64,000 nucleotides of DNA from Paenibacillaceae bacterium (GTDB taxonomy: Bacteria; Bacillota; Bacilli; Paenibacillales; NBRC-103111). The stretch spans positions 62,001-126,000 of the forward strand of contig JAQSYI010000005.1 in the NCBI GenBank assembly GCA_029256185.1, written 5' to 3'. The notes beneath the pieces are model-generated. The model did not search any database and was not told the origin of the DNA. It saw only the letters and a program-made list of their open reading frames with translations. Positions 1 to 10,814 of the stretch are shown here, one piece after another. Positions within the stretch are counted from its first letter, which is position 1, and each line of letters opens with the position of its first letter. A program made the translations under genes and the position numbers.

Positions 1-1706
1 TATTCGTGCTGGGATACGTGGAGAATCCCGAGGAGGAGAAGTGGGCTGCCCCTGGCATCATCAACAAAACCCGGGCCAAGGAAATGATCGGCCGTTTCGC
101 TTCGGATGCGGATGTGGAGCAAGCGTTGGCCGAGCTGGCTGAATATTGGGACCGTCTGCTGAACAAATATGTGATCAACGGCAGTGACGACAAGCTGAAC
201 CGGATGGTCAACATCTGGAATCCCTATCAGTGTATGGTCACCTTCAATATGTCCCGCTCCGCCTCCTACTTCGAATCGGGAATTGGCCGGGGCATGGGCT
301 TCCGGGATTCCAACCAGGATCTGCTGGGCTTCGTGCACCAGATTCCCGGACGGGCCAGAGAACGGATTATCGACATTGCTTCCACCCAGTTCGAGGACGG
401 CAGCGCTTATCACCAGTACCAGCCTTTGACCAAAAAAGGGAATCATGAGGTGGGAGGCGGCTTCAACGACGATCCTCTATGGCTGATTGTGGGGACCGCC
501 GCTTATATCAAGGAAACCGGCGACTTCAGCATCTTGGATGAGCAGGTTCCCTTCGACTGCGACCCGAACAACACCGCCACCTTGTTCGAGCATCTGAAGC
601 GTTCCTTCTACCACGTGATCCACAATCTGGGTCCCCACGGCCTGCCCTTGATCGGGCGGGCGGACTGGAATGACTGCCTGAACCTGAACTGCTTCTCCAA
701 GGAGCCGGGCGAGTCATTCCAGACCACCGGGAATATCGACGGGCGTGTGGCGGAATCCGTCTTCATCGCCGGATTGTTCGTGTTTACCGGTCCCGACTTC
801 GCGGCTATCTGCCGTTACCGCGGTCTCGCCAGCGAGGCACAGCAGGCGGAAAGCCATATCGAGGCCATGCGCCAGACCACCCTCTCCCATGGCTTCGACG
901 GAGACTGGTTCCTGCGCGCTTATGACCACTTCGGCGAAAAAGTGGGCAGCAAGGAGAATGAGGAAGGGCAGATCTTCATCGAGCCCCAAGGCATATGCGT
1001 GATGGCGGGGATCGGGGCTGAGGATGGCCGTGCGCTGAAGGCGCTGGATTCCGTGCAGGAGCGTCTGGAGACGCCTTACGGCATCGTGCTGCAGAATCCG
1101 CCGTATTCCGAGTATTATCTGAACCTGGGCGAAATCTCCTCCTATCCTCCGGGCTATAAAGAAAATGCGGGCATCTTCTGCCACAACAACCCGTGGATCA
1201 TGATCGCGGAAACGGTGCTTGGCCGGGGCGACCGGGCTTTCGGGCTGTATGCCAAGATCGCGCCTGCCTATCTGGAGGAAATCAGCGAAGTGCACAAGAT
1301 GGAGCCGTATGTGTATTCACAGATGATTGCGGGCAAGGACGCCGTACGCCATGGCGAGGCGAAGAATTCCTGGCTGACGGGAACCGCCGCCTGGAACTAC
1401 ATTGCCATCACCCAGTCCATCCTGGGCATCAAGCCTGATTTTGAAGGGCTGCGGGTAGAGCCATGCATCCCTGCCGCCTGGGACGGCTACACCATTACCC
1501 GGGAATTCCGCGGCAGCATGTATATCATCGAAGTGCTGAATCCCAAGCATGTTTGCTCCGGAGTGCAGGCTGTCACTGTGGACGGTGAGGAGCTTAGCGG
1601 CAATACACTGCCGGTTTATGCCGATGGAAAAACCCATAAAGTTGTGGTGCTGCTGGGAAAGGCAGCTGTGGAGCCGGAAGCCCAGGAGGCAGCCAGTCTA
1701 AGCTGA
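1..1706 (+). CDS. GH94 cellobiose/cellodextrin phosphorylase, C-terminal part (cut by window edge)
   Basis: The reading frame is open to the left edge, so the true start lies outside the window; a GTG at 6 is only an internal codon. About 567 residues are visible. They contain the GH94 (alpha/alpha)6 barrel with [20 protein letters not shown] near residue 90, GGFNDDPLW near 151, and [11 protein letters not shown] near 218, the motif that carries the catalytic acid. By family knowledge these cytoplasmic enzymes phosphorolyse beta-glucosides such as cellobiose to glucose 1-phosphate plus a sugar. Full-length members are about 800 residues, so roughly the last 70 percent is present. The exact substrate cannot be fixed from this part. 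A hairpin terminator follows at 1862. Confidence 0.88.
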   Translation, partial: FVLGYVENPEEEKWAAPGIINKTRAKEMIGRFASDADVEQALAELAEYWDRLLNKYVINGSDDKLNRMVNIWNPYQCMVTFNMSRSASYFESGIGRGMGFRDSNQDLLGFVHQIPGRARERIIDIASTQFEDGSAYHQYQPLTKKGNHEVGGGFNDDPLWLIVGTAAYIKETGDFSILDEQVPFDCDPNNTATLFEHLKRSFYHVIHNLGPHGLPLIGRADWNDCLNLNCFSKEPGESFQTTGNIDGRVAESVFIAGLFVFTGPDFAAICRYRGLASEAQQAESHIEAMRQTTLSHGFDGDWFLRAYDHFGEKVGSKENEEGQIFIEPQGICVMAGIGAEDGRALKALDSVQERLETPYGIVLQNPPYSEYYLNLGEISSYPPGYKENAGIFCHNNPWIMIAETVLGRGDRAFGLYAKIAPAYLEEISEVHKMEPYVYSQMIAGKDAVRHGEAKNSWLTGTAAWNYIAITQSILGIKPDFEGLRVEPCIPAAWDGYTITREFRGSMYIIEVLNPKHVCSGVQAVTVDGEELSGNTLPVYADGKTHKVVVLLGKAAVEPEAQEAASLS

Positions 1707-1861
1707 GGCGCCAGTTGAGCGGGCTCTGCTCTGCCGCTTCATTCAGCTCATTTTCAGCAAAAACTCATGTCACTTTAAGCTTCGTGTCCGATAATAGTCT
1801 CATACAGACAAGAAGCATCACCAGGAGATATAGGAACGAACAGCGGTTTTTTGGCGAAACG

Positions 1862-1903
1862 AAAAAAAGCCTTCCAGCCACGCAAGCGGCGGGAGGGCTT
1901 TTT
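1862..1903. terminator. Bidirectional rho-independent terminator
   Basis: AAAAAGCCTTCC pairs with GGGAGGGCTTTTT across a loop of about 15 nt. There is an A run on one side and a T run on the other, so it can serve both the GH94 gene and the convergent GNAT gene. Confidence 0.8.
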
Positions 1904-1917
1904 GCCAATTACAATAC

Positions 1918-2370
1918 TTATGCCAACGCCTTGGACAGCTGCTGCTCTCCGTCTGCCAGATAACCGTGCTTGCGGAAATACCCCGCATTGCCCGCCAGCG
2001 CGGAAATGCCCAGCCGCTTCACGCCAAGCTCGCCTGCCCGCCGTTCGGCAGTATCGATCAGCAGCTCACCGATTCCTTCATTGTGATGCTCGGGCGCAAC
2101 ACACAGAGCTTCAATGTGCGTGCCCCCTTCCTCTGTAGGAGAGAGCAGAATGACGCCGATAACCCGGTGGCGGTAGACAGCCACATAGGTCAACCGGCCG
2201 GCCATGTCCCGGATGATTCTTTCCTTGGAATATGCAGACAGCGCCGCCTCAATCCGCCCGGCGGCTTCTCCTGCCAGCGCTTCGGTCAAGGCCATCTGCA
2301 GCAGCTGGGATACGGCCTCGGCATGGGCGTTTGCGCAGCAAGTAACAACTACATCATGGTCCAATTGCAT
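1918..2370 (-). CDS. GNAT family N-acetyltransferase
   Basis: A 150-residue protein with the GNAT fold. The acetyl-CoA motif A is LCVAPEHHNEGIGELLIDTA (R/QxxGxG/A-like loop, here NEGIGE), followed by GISALAGNAGYFRKHGYL, the usual C-terminal beta strand and helix. I chose the ATG at 2370 because AAGGAG lies 11 nt upstream; a GTG at 2403 would add 11 residues but has no clear ribosome binding site. The acceptor substrate is unknown. The gene is convergent with the GH94 gene and shares its terminator. It is probably monocistronic. Confidence 0.8.
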   Translation of the reverse strand: MQLDHDVVVTCCANAHAEAVSQLLQMALTEALAGEAAGRIEAALSAYSKERIIRDMAGRLTYVAVYRHRVIGVILLSPTEEGGTHIEALCVAPEHHNEGIGELLIDTAERRAGELGVKRLGISALAGNAGYFRKHGYLADGEQQLSKALA

Positions 2371-2490
2371 AAAAGGGATCGCTCCTTCCGCTTTTATCTT
2401 CACAGTATAGAATTCTTTGCATGCCGGATGTGAGGATTGTCACTTTTTTCACAAAGTCATAAAATCGCTATAACCGAAGCGAAACCACAC

Positions 2491-3411
2491 TTATTTCCAC
2501 GCGGCGGGGTGGTTATCCGTTACCAGTTCCAGATCAGCGGCTCCGGCTGCCGCTTCCAGCTGCTCGATGTTCTTGAAGCCGGGAATGCACGTGCTGACCG
2601 CAGGATGCTGCAGGCACCAGGCAATTGCCCATTGGGCCATATTCGTTCCGGGGGGCACCTCCGTCTCCCGGATCTGGGCAGCCTGGCGGAGCAAGGCGTC
2701 CACCGCTTCCCTGTCCCGGCTGGCTCTGACATCATCATGCCCGAATACGGCCCCCGGCTTGTAATTGCCGCTCAAAAAGCCGCTGGCCAGAGGAACCCGG
2801 GCCAATACGCCCAGATCATGCTCCGCGCATGCCTGGAACACCCCCTGTTCCGGCTTCCGGTCCAGCCTGTTATAGACCACCTGGATCGCTCCTGTACCCA
2901 GCTTGGCCGCCTGCTCCACCTGGTACACGTTCTCGTTGCTGCCGATGGAAACGCCCAGATGCCTGATCTTGCCCGCTTCCACCTGCTTGTCCAGCATGGT
3001 CCACAGGGCATCATTGTCAATGGCTTCATCGGTTCCCGAGTGAAACTGGTACAGATCCACGTAATCCGTTTGCAGCGCCTTCAGGGACTCTTCGAGCTGC
3101 TCACGGACTCCGGCGGCATCCCAGATTTGCTCCCGCTGCAGATGGGAGCAGAACTTATGCCCGAATTTGGTGGCGAGCAGCCACTTGCTCCGGCTGCCCC
3201 GCACCGCCTCCCCAATCAGGGATTCCGAGAGATGATCACCATAGCACTCCGCTGTGTCTATCAGGTTGAAGCCCAATTCCAGCCCTCTGTCGAGAATTCC
3301 CTCGACTTCCTTAGCAGTGAAGCTCTTGCCCCATTCTCCGCCGTATTGCCATGTTCCGATGCCCACAACGGATACCTTCAGGTCTGTTTGACCCAATCTG
3401 CGGTATTTCAT
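2491..3411 (-). CDS. Aldo/keto reductase
   Basis: A 306-residue AKR TIM barrel. It starts with KYRRLGQTDLKVSVVGIGTW, has the catalytic Asp and Tyr in NLIDTAECYGDHLSE, the catalytic Lys in LATKFG, and the histidine position in YVDLYQFHSG. The family reduces aldehydes and ketones with NADPH in the cytoplasm. The start is an ATG with GGGAGG 9 nt upstream. It lies 135 nt downstream of an epimerase gene on the same strand and is probably expressed from the same MerR-type promoter. The substrate cannot be told from sequence. Confidence 0.88.
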   Translation of the reverse strand: MKYRRLGQTDLKVSVVGIGTWQYGGEWGKSFTAKEVEGILDRGLELGFNLIDTAECYGDHLSESLIGEAVRGSRSKWLLATKFGHKFCSHLQREQIWDAAGVREQLEESLKALQTDYVDLYQFHSGTDEAIDNDALWTMLDKQVEAGKIRHLGVSIGSNENVYQVEQAAKLGTGAIQVVYNRLDRKPEQGVFQACAEHDLGVLARVPLASGFLSGNYKPGAVFGHDDVRASRDREAVDALLRQAAQIRETEVPPGTNMAQWAIAWCLQHPAVSTCIPGFKNIEQLEAAAGAADLELVTDNHPAAWK

Positions 3412-3546
3412 CTAGCGATTCCTCCCATTTATCGATTTTCCGGCAAAATGCCCAGAGCCTCCTCAGCTGCTTATCCCCATAGGGTGTGGAGCTCGAGGCC
3501 GCAGCTTCTGCAGCGTATTGGCACTGCTTGCTTAATGCTCTACCTA

Positions 3547-4392
3547 TTATTTAACCTCATCACGCCAATTATGAACAGGCTGCCAGTTCAATACCGCCTT
3601 GGCCTTCTTATTGCACAGAAGCGTATCGAAGTTATCCAGCGGCGCCCTGATATCCGTTACGGCAGGATAGCAGGCTTTAAGCAGCTCATCGTTGGGGATG
3701 TCCATGCTGGTATTGTCGTTGGCGGCATTGAGGACTACAGCGCCCAGCCCCTCCGCTTCAATAGCCAGCCGGCAAGCGGACGCCATGTCGCGGGCATCAA
3801 TATAGCTCCACAGAATACCCTTGCGCTTGGCAGGGTCATGGATGAAGCCGGGGAAATTGCCGTACATTTCCGGCGTAATCACGTTGCCGATCCGAAAGGA
3901 TACCACCTGCATCCCGGTCCTGCGGTTGAACATCTCGGCTGTTTGTTCATTCACGATCTTGGACAGCCCGTAGCTGTCCTCGGGCAGTTGGGGATGCTCC
4001 TCATCCAGCGGCAGATATTGGGGAATAAGCGGACGCTTGGCAAACACAATCCCGTAGGAGGATTCGCTTGACGCAATTACCGCCTTCCGGATGCCCAATC
4101 CTGCAGCCGCTTCCAGCACGTTGTACGTGGACATGACATTATTGCCGAATGTGACCTCATTGGGATGGCTGTAGGCTACCGGTATCGCAGCCAGATGAAC
4201 CACCGCATCAGCGCCCGCCAACACACCGTAGCATTCCCCGAGATTAGTCAAATCCACCGTGACATGCTTGGCCCGGGAGGAAGCGGGCTTGACCGCGTCC
4301 GCATTCACCACCTCGTATCCGCTTTCGAGAAAATGCTCCACCACATAGCTTCCCAGACGTCCGCTGCCGCCTGTTACAACCACCTTCGCCAT
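3547..4392 (-). CDS. NAD-dependent epimerase/dehydratase (extended SDR)
   Basis: A 281-residue Rossmann protein. The N-terminal VVVTGGSGRLGSYVV is the NAD(P) loop, DLTNL the adenine-contacting region, LAAIPV the structural motif, and YGLSK the catalytic Tyr and Lys. Such enzymes interconvert or oxidise nucleotide or free sugars, or related hydroxy compounds. The ATG at 4392 is preferred because GGAG lies 8 nt upstream; a GTG at 4401 is an alternative. A promoter with a 19-bp spacer and dyad (4435-4465) sits just upstream. Confidence 0.82.
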   Translation of the reverse strand: MAKVVVTGGSGRLGSYVVEHFLESGYEVVNADAVKPASSRAKHVTVDLTNLGECYGVLAGADAVVHLAAIPVAYSHPNEVTFGNNVMSTYNVLEAAAGLGIRKAVIASSESSYGIVFAKRPLIPQYLPLDEEHPQLPEDSYGLSKIVNEQTAEMFNRRTGMQVVSFRIGNVITPEMYGNFPGFIHDPAKRKGILWSYIDARDMASACRLAIEAEGLGAVVLNAANDNTSMDIPNDELLKACYPAVTDIRAPLDNFDTLLCNKKAKAVLNWQPVHNWRDEVK

Positions 4393-4434
4393 CCTGACCA
4401 CTCCATTTCCGAAATTTACTGCATCTGCAATTGA

Positions 4435-4465
4435 ATTTTACACCTTAGAGTACACTGTAAGTCAA
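4435..4465 (-). promoter_or_regulatory. MerR-type promoter (19-bp spacer with dyad)
   Basis: On the minus strand TTGACT and TAAAAT are separated by 19 bp. The spacer region holds the dyad CTTACAGTGTACTCTAAG (4444-4461), of form CTTAnAGTnnACTnTAAG. An over-long spacer filled by a dyad is the hallmark of promoters activated by MerR-family proteins. It drives the epimerase and probably the aldo/keto reductase. No merR gene is in the window. Confidence 0.7.
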
Positions 4466-4534
4466 GGGAGAGCCAATGATGAGCTATTTCCGGCTGCTTT
4501 GCGGGGAGGGTTGCAGCGCCGCAGGGCCCTCATG

Positions 4535-4562
4535 CAAAAAGAAGCGCACCCGGGCGCTCCTT
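4535..4562 (-). terminator. Terminator of the fructose PTS operon
   Basis: Read on the minus strand, AAGGAGCGC pairs with GCGCTTCTT (one G-T pair) around a 6-nt loop and runs into TTTTT. It lies beyond the MITE-like element that follows the EI gene. Confidence 0.65.
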
Positions 4563-4575
4563 CGTGTTGCGATAT

Positions 4576-4737
4576 TAGGGCGTGTCTGAAAACTCGCTTG
4601 AGGGCATCTTTCACCGCCTTTTCGCCCCTGGCTGCGTTACTTTTACTTGACGTACCCCCGGTACGCCTGCGAAAAAGTGCCTTGCCAGAAACGAAAATTC
4701 GGGGAAATCTGCTCCCCTCGGAGTTTTCAAACACTCC

Positions 4738-4740
<3 letters not shown>
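4576..4740. mobile_element. MITE-like element, 165 bp, with terminal inverted repeats
   Basis: The left end reads TAGGGCGTGTCTGAAAACTC and the reverse complement of the right end TAGGGAGTGTTTGAAAACTC: 20 bp with two mismatches. There is no coding capacity. The right end overlaps the last codon of ptsI: the TAG stop is the outermost triplet of the repeat. No clear target-site duplication was seen. It could be a non-autonomous transposon or another dispersed intergenic repeat. Confidence 0.6.
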
Positions 4741-6462
<1,722 letters not shown>

Positions 6463-6524
6463 AGTATCCTCCGCTCCTCCCGCAGTAAGGCTCCAAGCTT
6501 CCGGTGGAATCAGGCTCCGGGCAT

Positions 6525-6797
6525 TCAGATTTCCCCGAAGCCGCTCTCCACCAGCTTGATCAGCGTATCCAGGGCTTCCGCCTCGTCCGGCCCTTCTGTG
6601 GTAATCCGCAGGACAGTCCCCTTGGTCAATCCCAGGGTCATCAAACCAAGAATGCTCTTGCCGTCAATCTGGGCGCTGTGTCCCTCCGGCTGGAGCAGGA
6701 TGGTGGACTGGTAGGTGGCGGCCTTCTCCGTGAATAATTGGGCGGGGCGGATATGAAAGCCGGATTCATTCCGGATGGTTATTACTCCTGATGGCAT
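6525..6797 (-). CDS. ptsH: PTS phosphocarrier protein HPr
   Basis: A 90-residue HPr. The active-site histidine is H15 in GFHIRPAQLF, and the regulatory serine used by HPr kinase in Bacillota is present in DGKSILGLMTLG (S48). It accepts phosphate from EI and passes it to EIIA. Serine-phosphorylated HPr is the CcpA co-repressor in this phylum. It sits between EIIA and EI in one transcription unit, an arrangement that makes the operon self-sufficient. Confidence 0.93.
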   Translation of the reverse strand: MPSGVITIRNESGFHIRPAQLFTEKAATYQSTILLQPEGHSAQIDGKSILGLMTLGLTKGTVLRITTEGPDEAEALDTLIKLVESGFGEI

Positions 6798-6823
6798 AGG
6801 TCACTCTCTCCTTATTTGTCAAC

Positions 6824-7276
6824 TCAGATCGTTTCCAAGAGCAGATTCAGTTCCGCTGCGGCGCGCACTTGCAGCAGGCTGCTGCGGAATTGGTCGTCTA
6901 TCAGCTTGCGGGAGAGAGCGATCAGAATTTTCAGGTGCTCATTGCCCTCAGCTGCTTCCGGTACGGCAATCATGAATACCGCTTGAACAGGCTGGCCGTC
7001 AAGAGAAGCCCAATCTGCCGGCCGGGACAGCCTCGCAAAGGCGATGCCCGCCCTGGAGACTCCCTTGGACTTGCCGTGGGGAATCGCGACTCCAAAACCG
7101 ATGCCGGTGGAGCCGGTCTGCTCCCGGTTCAGGACAGCCTCCAGATAAGCCGCCTTATCCGTCAGGCAGCCGCTCTGCTCCAGACCGCCGATCATCGCCC
7201 GGATAATCTCTTCTTTTCCGCTTGCCTCAAGGGGAATAAACACGGAGCTGGAATCCAGCAGTTCTGCAATAGCCAT
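6824..7276 (-). CDS. PTS fructose-type EIIA
   Basis: A 150-residue EIIA of the mannitol/fructose family, with the phospho-histidine in GIGFGVAIPHGKS (about residue 67). It accepts phosphate from HPr and gives it to the EIIB cysteine. Two ATGs compete at the start. AGGAGG lies only 3 nt before the first (7282) but 9 nt before the second (7276), so the second is chosen. It is 19 nt downstream of EIIBC. Confidence 0.9.
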   Translation of the reverse strand: MAIAELLDSSSVFIPLEASGKEEIIRAMIGGLEQSGCLTDKAAYLEAVLNREQTGSTGIGFGVAIPHGKSKGVSRAGIAFARLSRPADWASLDGQPVQAVFMIAVPEAAEGNEHLKILIALSRKLIDDQFRSSLLQVRAAAELNLLLETI

Positions 7277-7295
7277 AGTCATTTACCTCCTAAGA

Positions 7296-8717
7296 TTATT
7301 TCGTCTCCTGCAGCATAGGTTCAGACGGATATACAGCCTTGCCCGCTTCCTGCGGTTTCTTGACCACCGCCAGCAGCAGGGCGGTTACTATTGTGCCTGC
7401 AACAATGGATAAGGCATACCAGCCCACAGGACTCACCGCATTGGGTATGGCGAGCACGAATACGCCTCCGTGAGGGGTCCGCAATGTGGCATCGAACATC
7501 ATGGACATAGCCCCTGTTACTGCAGAACCGGCCATGATCGACGGGATTACGCGGAACGGGTCACTGGCGGCAAAAGGAATCGCCCCTTCGGTAATAAAGG
7601 ACAGCCCCAGCACCGACGCAGCTTTTCCCGCATCACGCTCATCCTTGGTAAATTTGCCCGGAGCAATGAGGGTAGCCAGCCACAAACCCAGGGGCGGAGT
7701 CATACCCGCGGCCATTACGGCAGCCATGGGTCCGTATACATCACTGGCCAGCAGCCCCACGGAGAAGGTGTATGCCGCTTTGTTCATCGGTCCGCCCATG
7801 TCGAAGGCCATCATGCTTCCCAGGATCAAGCCAAGCAGGATTGCATTGACGGAGCCGATGGATTGCAGCCAGTCCGTCAGGCCATCGATCATATATTTGA
7901 CCGGTTCGCCGATTACATACACCATCAAGAGCCCAACAATGCCTGTTGCAAGCAGGGGAATAATCAGAATCGGCTTCAGGCCTTCAAAGTTTCTCGGCAG
8001 CTTGATGTAATCCTTCATCCACTTTGCCACATAACCGGCCAGGAAGCCCGCAATGATCCCGCCCAGGAAACCAGCTCCCAGCTGGGAGGCAAGCATCCCG
8101 CCTACCAATCCCGGCGCCATCCCGGGCTTCTCCGCAATGGAGAAGGCGATGAAGCCGGCCAGAATGGGAACCATCAGCGCGAAGGCCGCTCCGCTCCCAA
8201 TATTCATTAACGCCGCCGCGAATGTGCCCTCTTCCTTAAACGCCTCAATGCCGAAGACAAATGATAAGGCAATTAAAAGTCCGCCCGCCACAACCAGGGG
8301 AAGCATTGCGGAAACGCCTGTCATGAGATGCTTGTAGGCACCTGTTCTCGCGGAGCTGCGCATGGCCTTGCTTTGCTCAATCTGACCTGCATAACCGGCG
8401 GGGGATGCCGCTTCCTTGCCTAACGCCTCGTCAATCAGCCCCGCGGGATTGCGGATCGCTTGGGCGACCGGAACCTTGACGACCGGCTTGCCGGCAAACC
8501 GCGCTTCCAGCACATCCGTATCGGCGGCAATAATGATGGCATGCGCTTCGGCAATTTCCTGCTCCGTCAGCTCATTCTCCACGCCGACTGCGCCGCGGGT
8601 CTCCACCTTGAGGGGAACCTGCTTCTCCCGGGCGCTCTTCAACAGCGACTCAGCTGCCATATAGGTATGGGCGACTCCAGTGGGGCATGCGGTTACAGCC
8701 AATATTTTCTTCACCAT
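7296..8717 (-). CDS. fruA: PTS fructose-specific EIIBC
   Basis: A 473-residue membrane permease. An N-terminal EIIB domain has the phospho-cysteine C11 in VTACPTGVAHTYMAAE. A linker of about 30 residues leads to an EIIC domain of many hydrophobic helices, with the typical MAFDMGGPMNKAAY and EGAIPFAASDP segments. It imports fructose (or a related sugar) as the 1-phosphate. Here EIIA is a separate protein rather than fused as in many fructose permeases. The ATG at 8717 is used because GAGGAG stands 6 nt before it. Confidence 0.92.
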   Translation of the reverse strand: MVKKILAVTACPTGVAHTYMAAESLLKSAREKQVPLKVETRGAVGVENELTEQEIAEAHAIIIAADTDVLEARFAGKPVVKVPVAQAIRNPAGLIDEALGKEAASPAGYAGQIEQSKAMRSSARTGAYKHLMTGVSAMLPLVVAGGLLIALSFVFGIEAFKEEGTFAAALMNIGSGAAFALMVPILAGFIAFSIAEKPGMAPGLVGGMLASQLGAGFLGGIIAGFLAGYVAKWMKDYIKLPRNFEGLKPILIIPLLATGIVGLLMVYVIGEPVKYMIDGLTDWLQSIGSVNAILLGLILGSMMAFDMGGPMNKAAYTFSVGLLASDVYGPMAAVMAAGMTPPLGLWLATLIAPGKFTKDERDAGKAASVLGLSFITEGAIPFAASDPFRVIPSIMAGSAVTGAMSMMFDATLRTPHGGVFVLAIPNAVSPVGWYALSIVAGTIVTALLLAVVKKPQEAGKAVYPSEPMLQETK

Positions 8718-8740
8718 GATCATCTCCTCTTTTATTGGGA

Positions 8741-9682
8741 TCATATAGGTATGAGTTCAACCGAATCCTGCTTCTCCTTCACCTCTTGAATCGTGCAGAC
8801 CTGAGTCCCGGCCTTGGAGGCCGTGATGGTGCCGGCGGCAGAGGTGAGCCGGGAGATGTCGGAGAGCGGCAGCTGATGCAGCAAGCCGTACACCATGGCG
8901 GCTACCATGGAATCCCCCGCCCCCACTGTGCTGACGGGTACGATGGGAAACGGTTTGGCCCGGTGCGCCTCCTGTCCGTCCACCAGAATGGAGCCGTTGC
9001 CTCCCATGGATACCTGGACCAGTTGAACGCCCTTGGCAGCAATCAGGGATCTGGCGGCGTTGACAATTTCTCTGTCATCCTGGAGCCTGCAGCCGAAATA
9101 GTTCTCCAGCTCATGAATATTGGGTTTGACGGCATAAGGAGCAGCTTCCATCCCCTGGGCCAGTGCCTCGCCGTCCGCATCCAGGATGACGGGTACATTT
9201 TTGGCAGCGGCTGCCTCAATCAAGGTTCGGTAGTAGCCGGAAGGCGCGCCCGGGGGAAGGCTGCCGCCAAGCACCACATAGGATACTCCGGCGATTCCCT
9301 GGAGGAACCGGTCGGTAAACTGGGCCAGCTGGCTCCCGTTCACCTCCACGCCAGGCTCATTGAATTCCGTGGTCAGCTTGGTGCTCTCATCCACCACCTT
9401 CATGTTGACGCGGGTTTCCCCTGCTCCCTCCAGGAAAAAGCAGGGAATGCCCTGCGCCTGAAGCTTATCCTGGATAAGCCTTCCCTGGTAACCCCCGGCT
9501 ATGCCCCAGGCGGCCACATCCACCTGAAAGCCTCTGAGCACCTTGGCCACGTTGATGCCCTTGCCTCCGGCGTCCATCCGCACCTCCTTAATCCGGTTCA
9601 ACCGGGCCAGCGCGATCCCGTCGACCGTGACTGTTTTGTCCAATGCCGGATTCATCGTTACCGTAATTACGGAAGCTCTCAT
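8741..9682 (-). CDS. fruK: 1-phosphofructokinase
   Basis: A 313-residue PfkB/ribokinase-fold kinase. MDAGGKGINVAKVL is the substrate-binding signature and TVGAGDSMVAAMVYG holds the catalytic aspartate and anion hole. It converts fructose 1-phosphate made by the PTS to fructose 1,6-bisphosphate. Its start overlaps the stop of the upstream regulator by 4 nt, which implies translational coupling. A tagatose-phosphate kinase is the main alternative, but the EIIBC context favours fructose 1-phosphate. Confidence 0.92.
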   Translation of the reverse strand: MRASVITVTMNPALDKTVTVDGIALARLNRIKEVRMDAGGKGINVAKVLRGFQVDVAAWGIAGGYQGRLIQDKLQAQGIPCFFLEGAGETRVNMKVVDESTKLTTEFNEPGVEVNGSQLAQFTDRFLQGIAGVSYVVLGGSLPPGAPSGYYRTLIEAAAAKNVPVILDADGEALAQGMEAAPYAVKPNIHELENYFGCRLQDDREIVNAARSLIAAKGVQLVQVSMGGNGSILVDGQEAHRAKPFPIVPVSTVGAGDSMVAAMVYGLLHQLPLSDISRLTSAAGTITASKAGTQVCTIQEVKEKQDSVELIPI

Positions 9683-10464
9683 GCTGATTCTCCTTTGACA
9701 GACGCAATAAACAGCTGTACTCCCGCTTCCTCCAACTCGGCAGTTCCCACCGCCGGAAATTGCGGATCGGTAATCAACTGGTGGATTTCCTTCAGATCAG
9801 CCACCTTGGCAAAGGAAACCTTGGCGTATTTGCTGTGGTCAGCCAGCAGAACAATTCGTTTGCCGGCATGGATCATCTTGCGCTTTATTTCCGCTTCGCT
9901 GATGCTTGGCGTGGTCAGGCCGTTTCGCGCATCCAGCCCGTTGGTCGCCAGGAATACGATATCTACCCGCAGCATCTCAAGAGTGCGCTCCGCCACGGGT
10001 CCCACCATCGCCAGCGTCTCGTGGCGCACCGTTCCTCCTGTCAGCACAAGGCTGATGTTGGGAAGCTGGGCCAGCTCCTGGGCGGCAACAATGGAATTGG
10101 TGACAACGGTAAGCTTGTTGACCGATTTGAGCTCCTTGGCCAGGTAATAGGTGGTGGACCCTGCATCCAGCAGGATGGTGTCCCCTTCCTCCACAAGCGC
10201 CGCGGCTGCCTTTGCAATCGCTTCCTTTTGTGATCTGAAGCGGTCTTCCTTCTCCATGAACGGCGGCTCCGAATTATCCGACTGCATGGCTACCGCACCT
10301 CCATGGGTCCGCCGCAGCTGTCCGCCTTCCTCCAGATCCTTCAAATCCCTTCTGACGGTGGATTCGGATACCTGGAAAAATTGGGCCAGCTCCTGAACGG
10401 AAGCGCGTTCATTGGTGTGGACGTAATCACATATCTTTTGCTTTCGCTCTTCTTCAAAAAGCAT
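9679..10464 (-). CDS. fruR: DeoR-family repressor of the fructose operon
   Basis: A 261-residue DeoR regulator. The helix-turn-helix is RASVQELAQFFQVSESTVRRDLKDLEEGGQLRRTHGGA near residue 20-56. The sugar-phosphate-sensing domain follows, with ILLDAGSTTYYLAKEL and VFLATNGLD. It is the first gene of the operon and so probably autoregulates. By analogy with DeoR-type FruR proteins the inducer is likely fructose 1-phosphate. TGTGA-containing repeats in the promoter region are its probable operators. Confidence 0.9.
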   Translation of the reverse strand: MLFEEERKQKICDYVHTNERASVQELAQFFQVSESTVRRDLKDLEEGGQLRRTHGGAVAMQSDNSEPPFMEKEDRFRSQKEAIAKAAAALVEEGDTILLDAGSTTYYLAKELKSVNKLTVVTNSIVAAQELAQLPNISLVLTGGTVRHETLAMVGPVAERTLEMLRVDIVFLATNGLDARNGLTTPSISEAEIKRKMIHAGKRIVLLADHSKYAKVSFAKVADLKEIHQLITDPQFPAVGTAELEEAGVQLFIASVKGESA

Positions 10465-10550
10465 GATCGAACCCCTCCTCTGTCCTGCTTATCTATGCGC
10501 GAATGTGACTATATTTATCAAAATCCAAGTTAAACTATGATTTATTGTTC

Positions 10551-10596
10551 TCACTTGTGATTATATATGATTGTTATTATTTTGTAAAGCGCTTTA
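10551..10596 (-). promoter_or_regulatory. fru operon promoter with overlapping cre-like box and TCACTTGTGA palindrome
   Basis: On the minus strand TTTACA (10583-10588) and TATAAT (10560-10565) have a 17-bp spacer. The 12-bp palindrome TAAAGCGCTTTA (10585-10596) overlaps the -35 and resembles a CcpA (cre) site. TCACTTGTGA (10551-10560), also a palindrome, lies at the predicted transcription start and could be a FruR operator. Confidence 0.7.
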
Positions 10597-10629
10597 TCAG
10601 TCATAATCAATCATATTTATGTGTTATTT

Positions 10630-10649
10630 CGATCACAAACGATCACAAG
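10630..10649. repeat. Tandem 10-bp repeats upstream of the fru promoter
   Basis: CGATCACAAA is followed directly by CGATCACAAG. Each carries the TGTGA half site also found at the start point, about 45 bp upstream of the -35. It is a possible second DeoR-family operator. Apart from this and the promoter, the 350-bp gap 10465-10814 holds only the terminator of the neighbouring methyltransferase. Confidence 0.5.
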
Positions 10650-10713
10650 TTGCCAACCATGAGCATTCCCCGCCAAGGGTGCAAAACTGGAAACAGCCGC
10701 TTCCCAATACCAA

Positions 10714-10754
10714 AAGAAGCAGCGCATCCGCTTTATCGCAAAGGGATACGCTGC
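10714..10754 (-). terminator. Terminator after the methyltransferase gene
   Basis: On the minus strand GCAGCGtATCC pairs with GGATgCGCTGC across a 14-nt loop and is followed by TTCTTTT. Confidence 0.6.
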
Positions 10755-10814
10755 ATTCTTCCGTCATATATTATCCAGGCGTGACTGAAGGCGGGATTAA
10801 TCGGACCGCATGGA

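Noticed and set aside
2437..4071. Long open frame of 544 codons on the plus strand
   Set aside because: It lies antisense to the aldo/keto reductase and epimerase, has no domain features, and reads like the GC-rich shadow of real genes.
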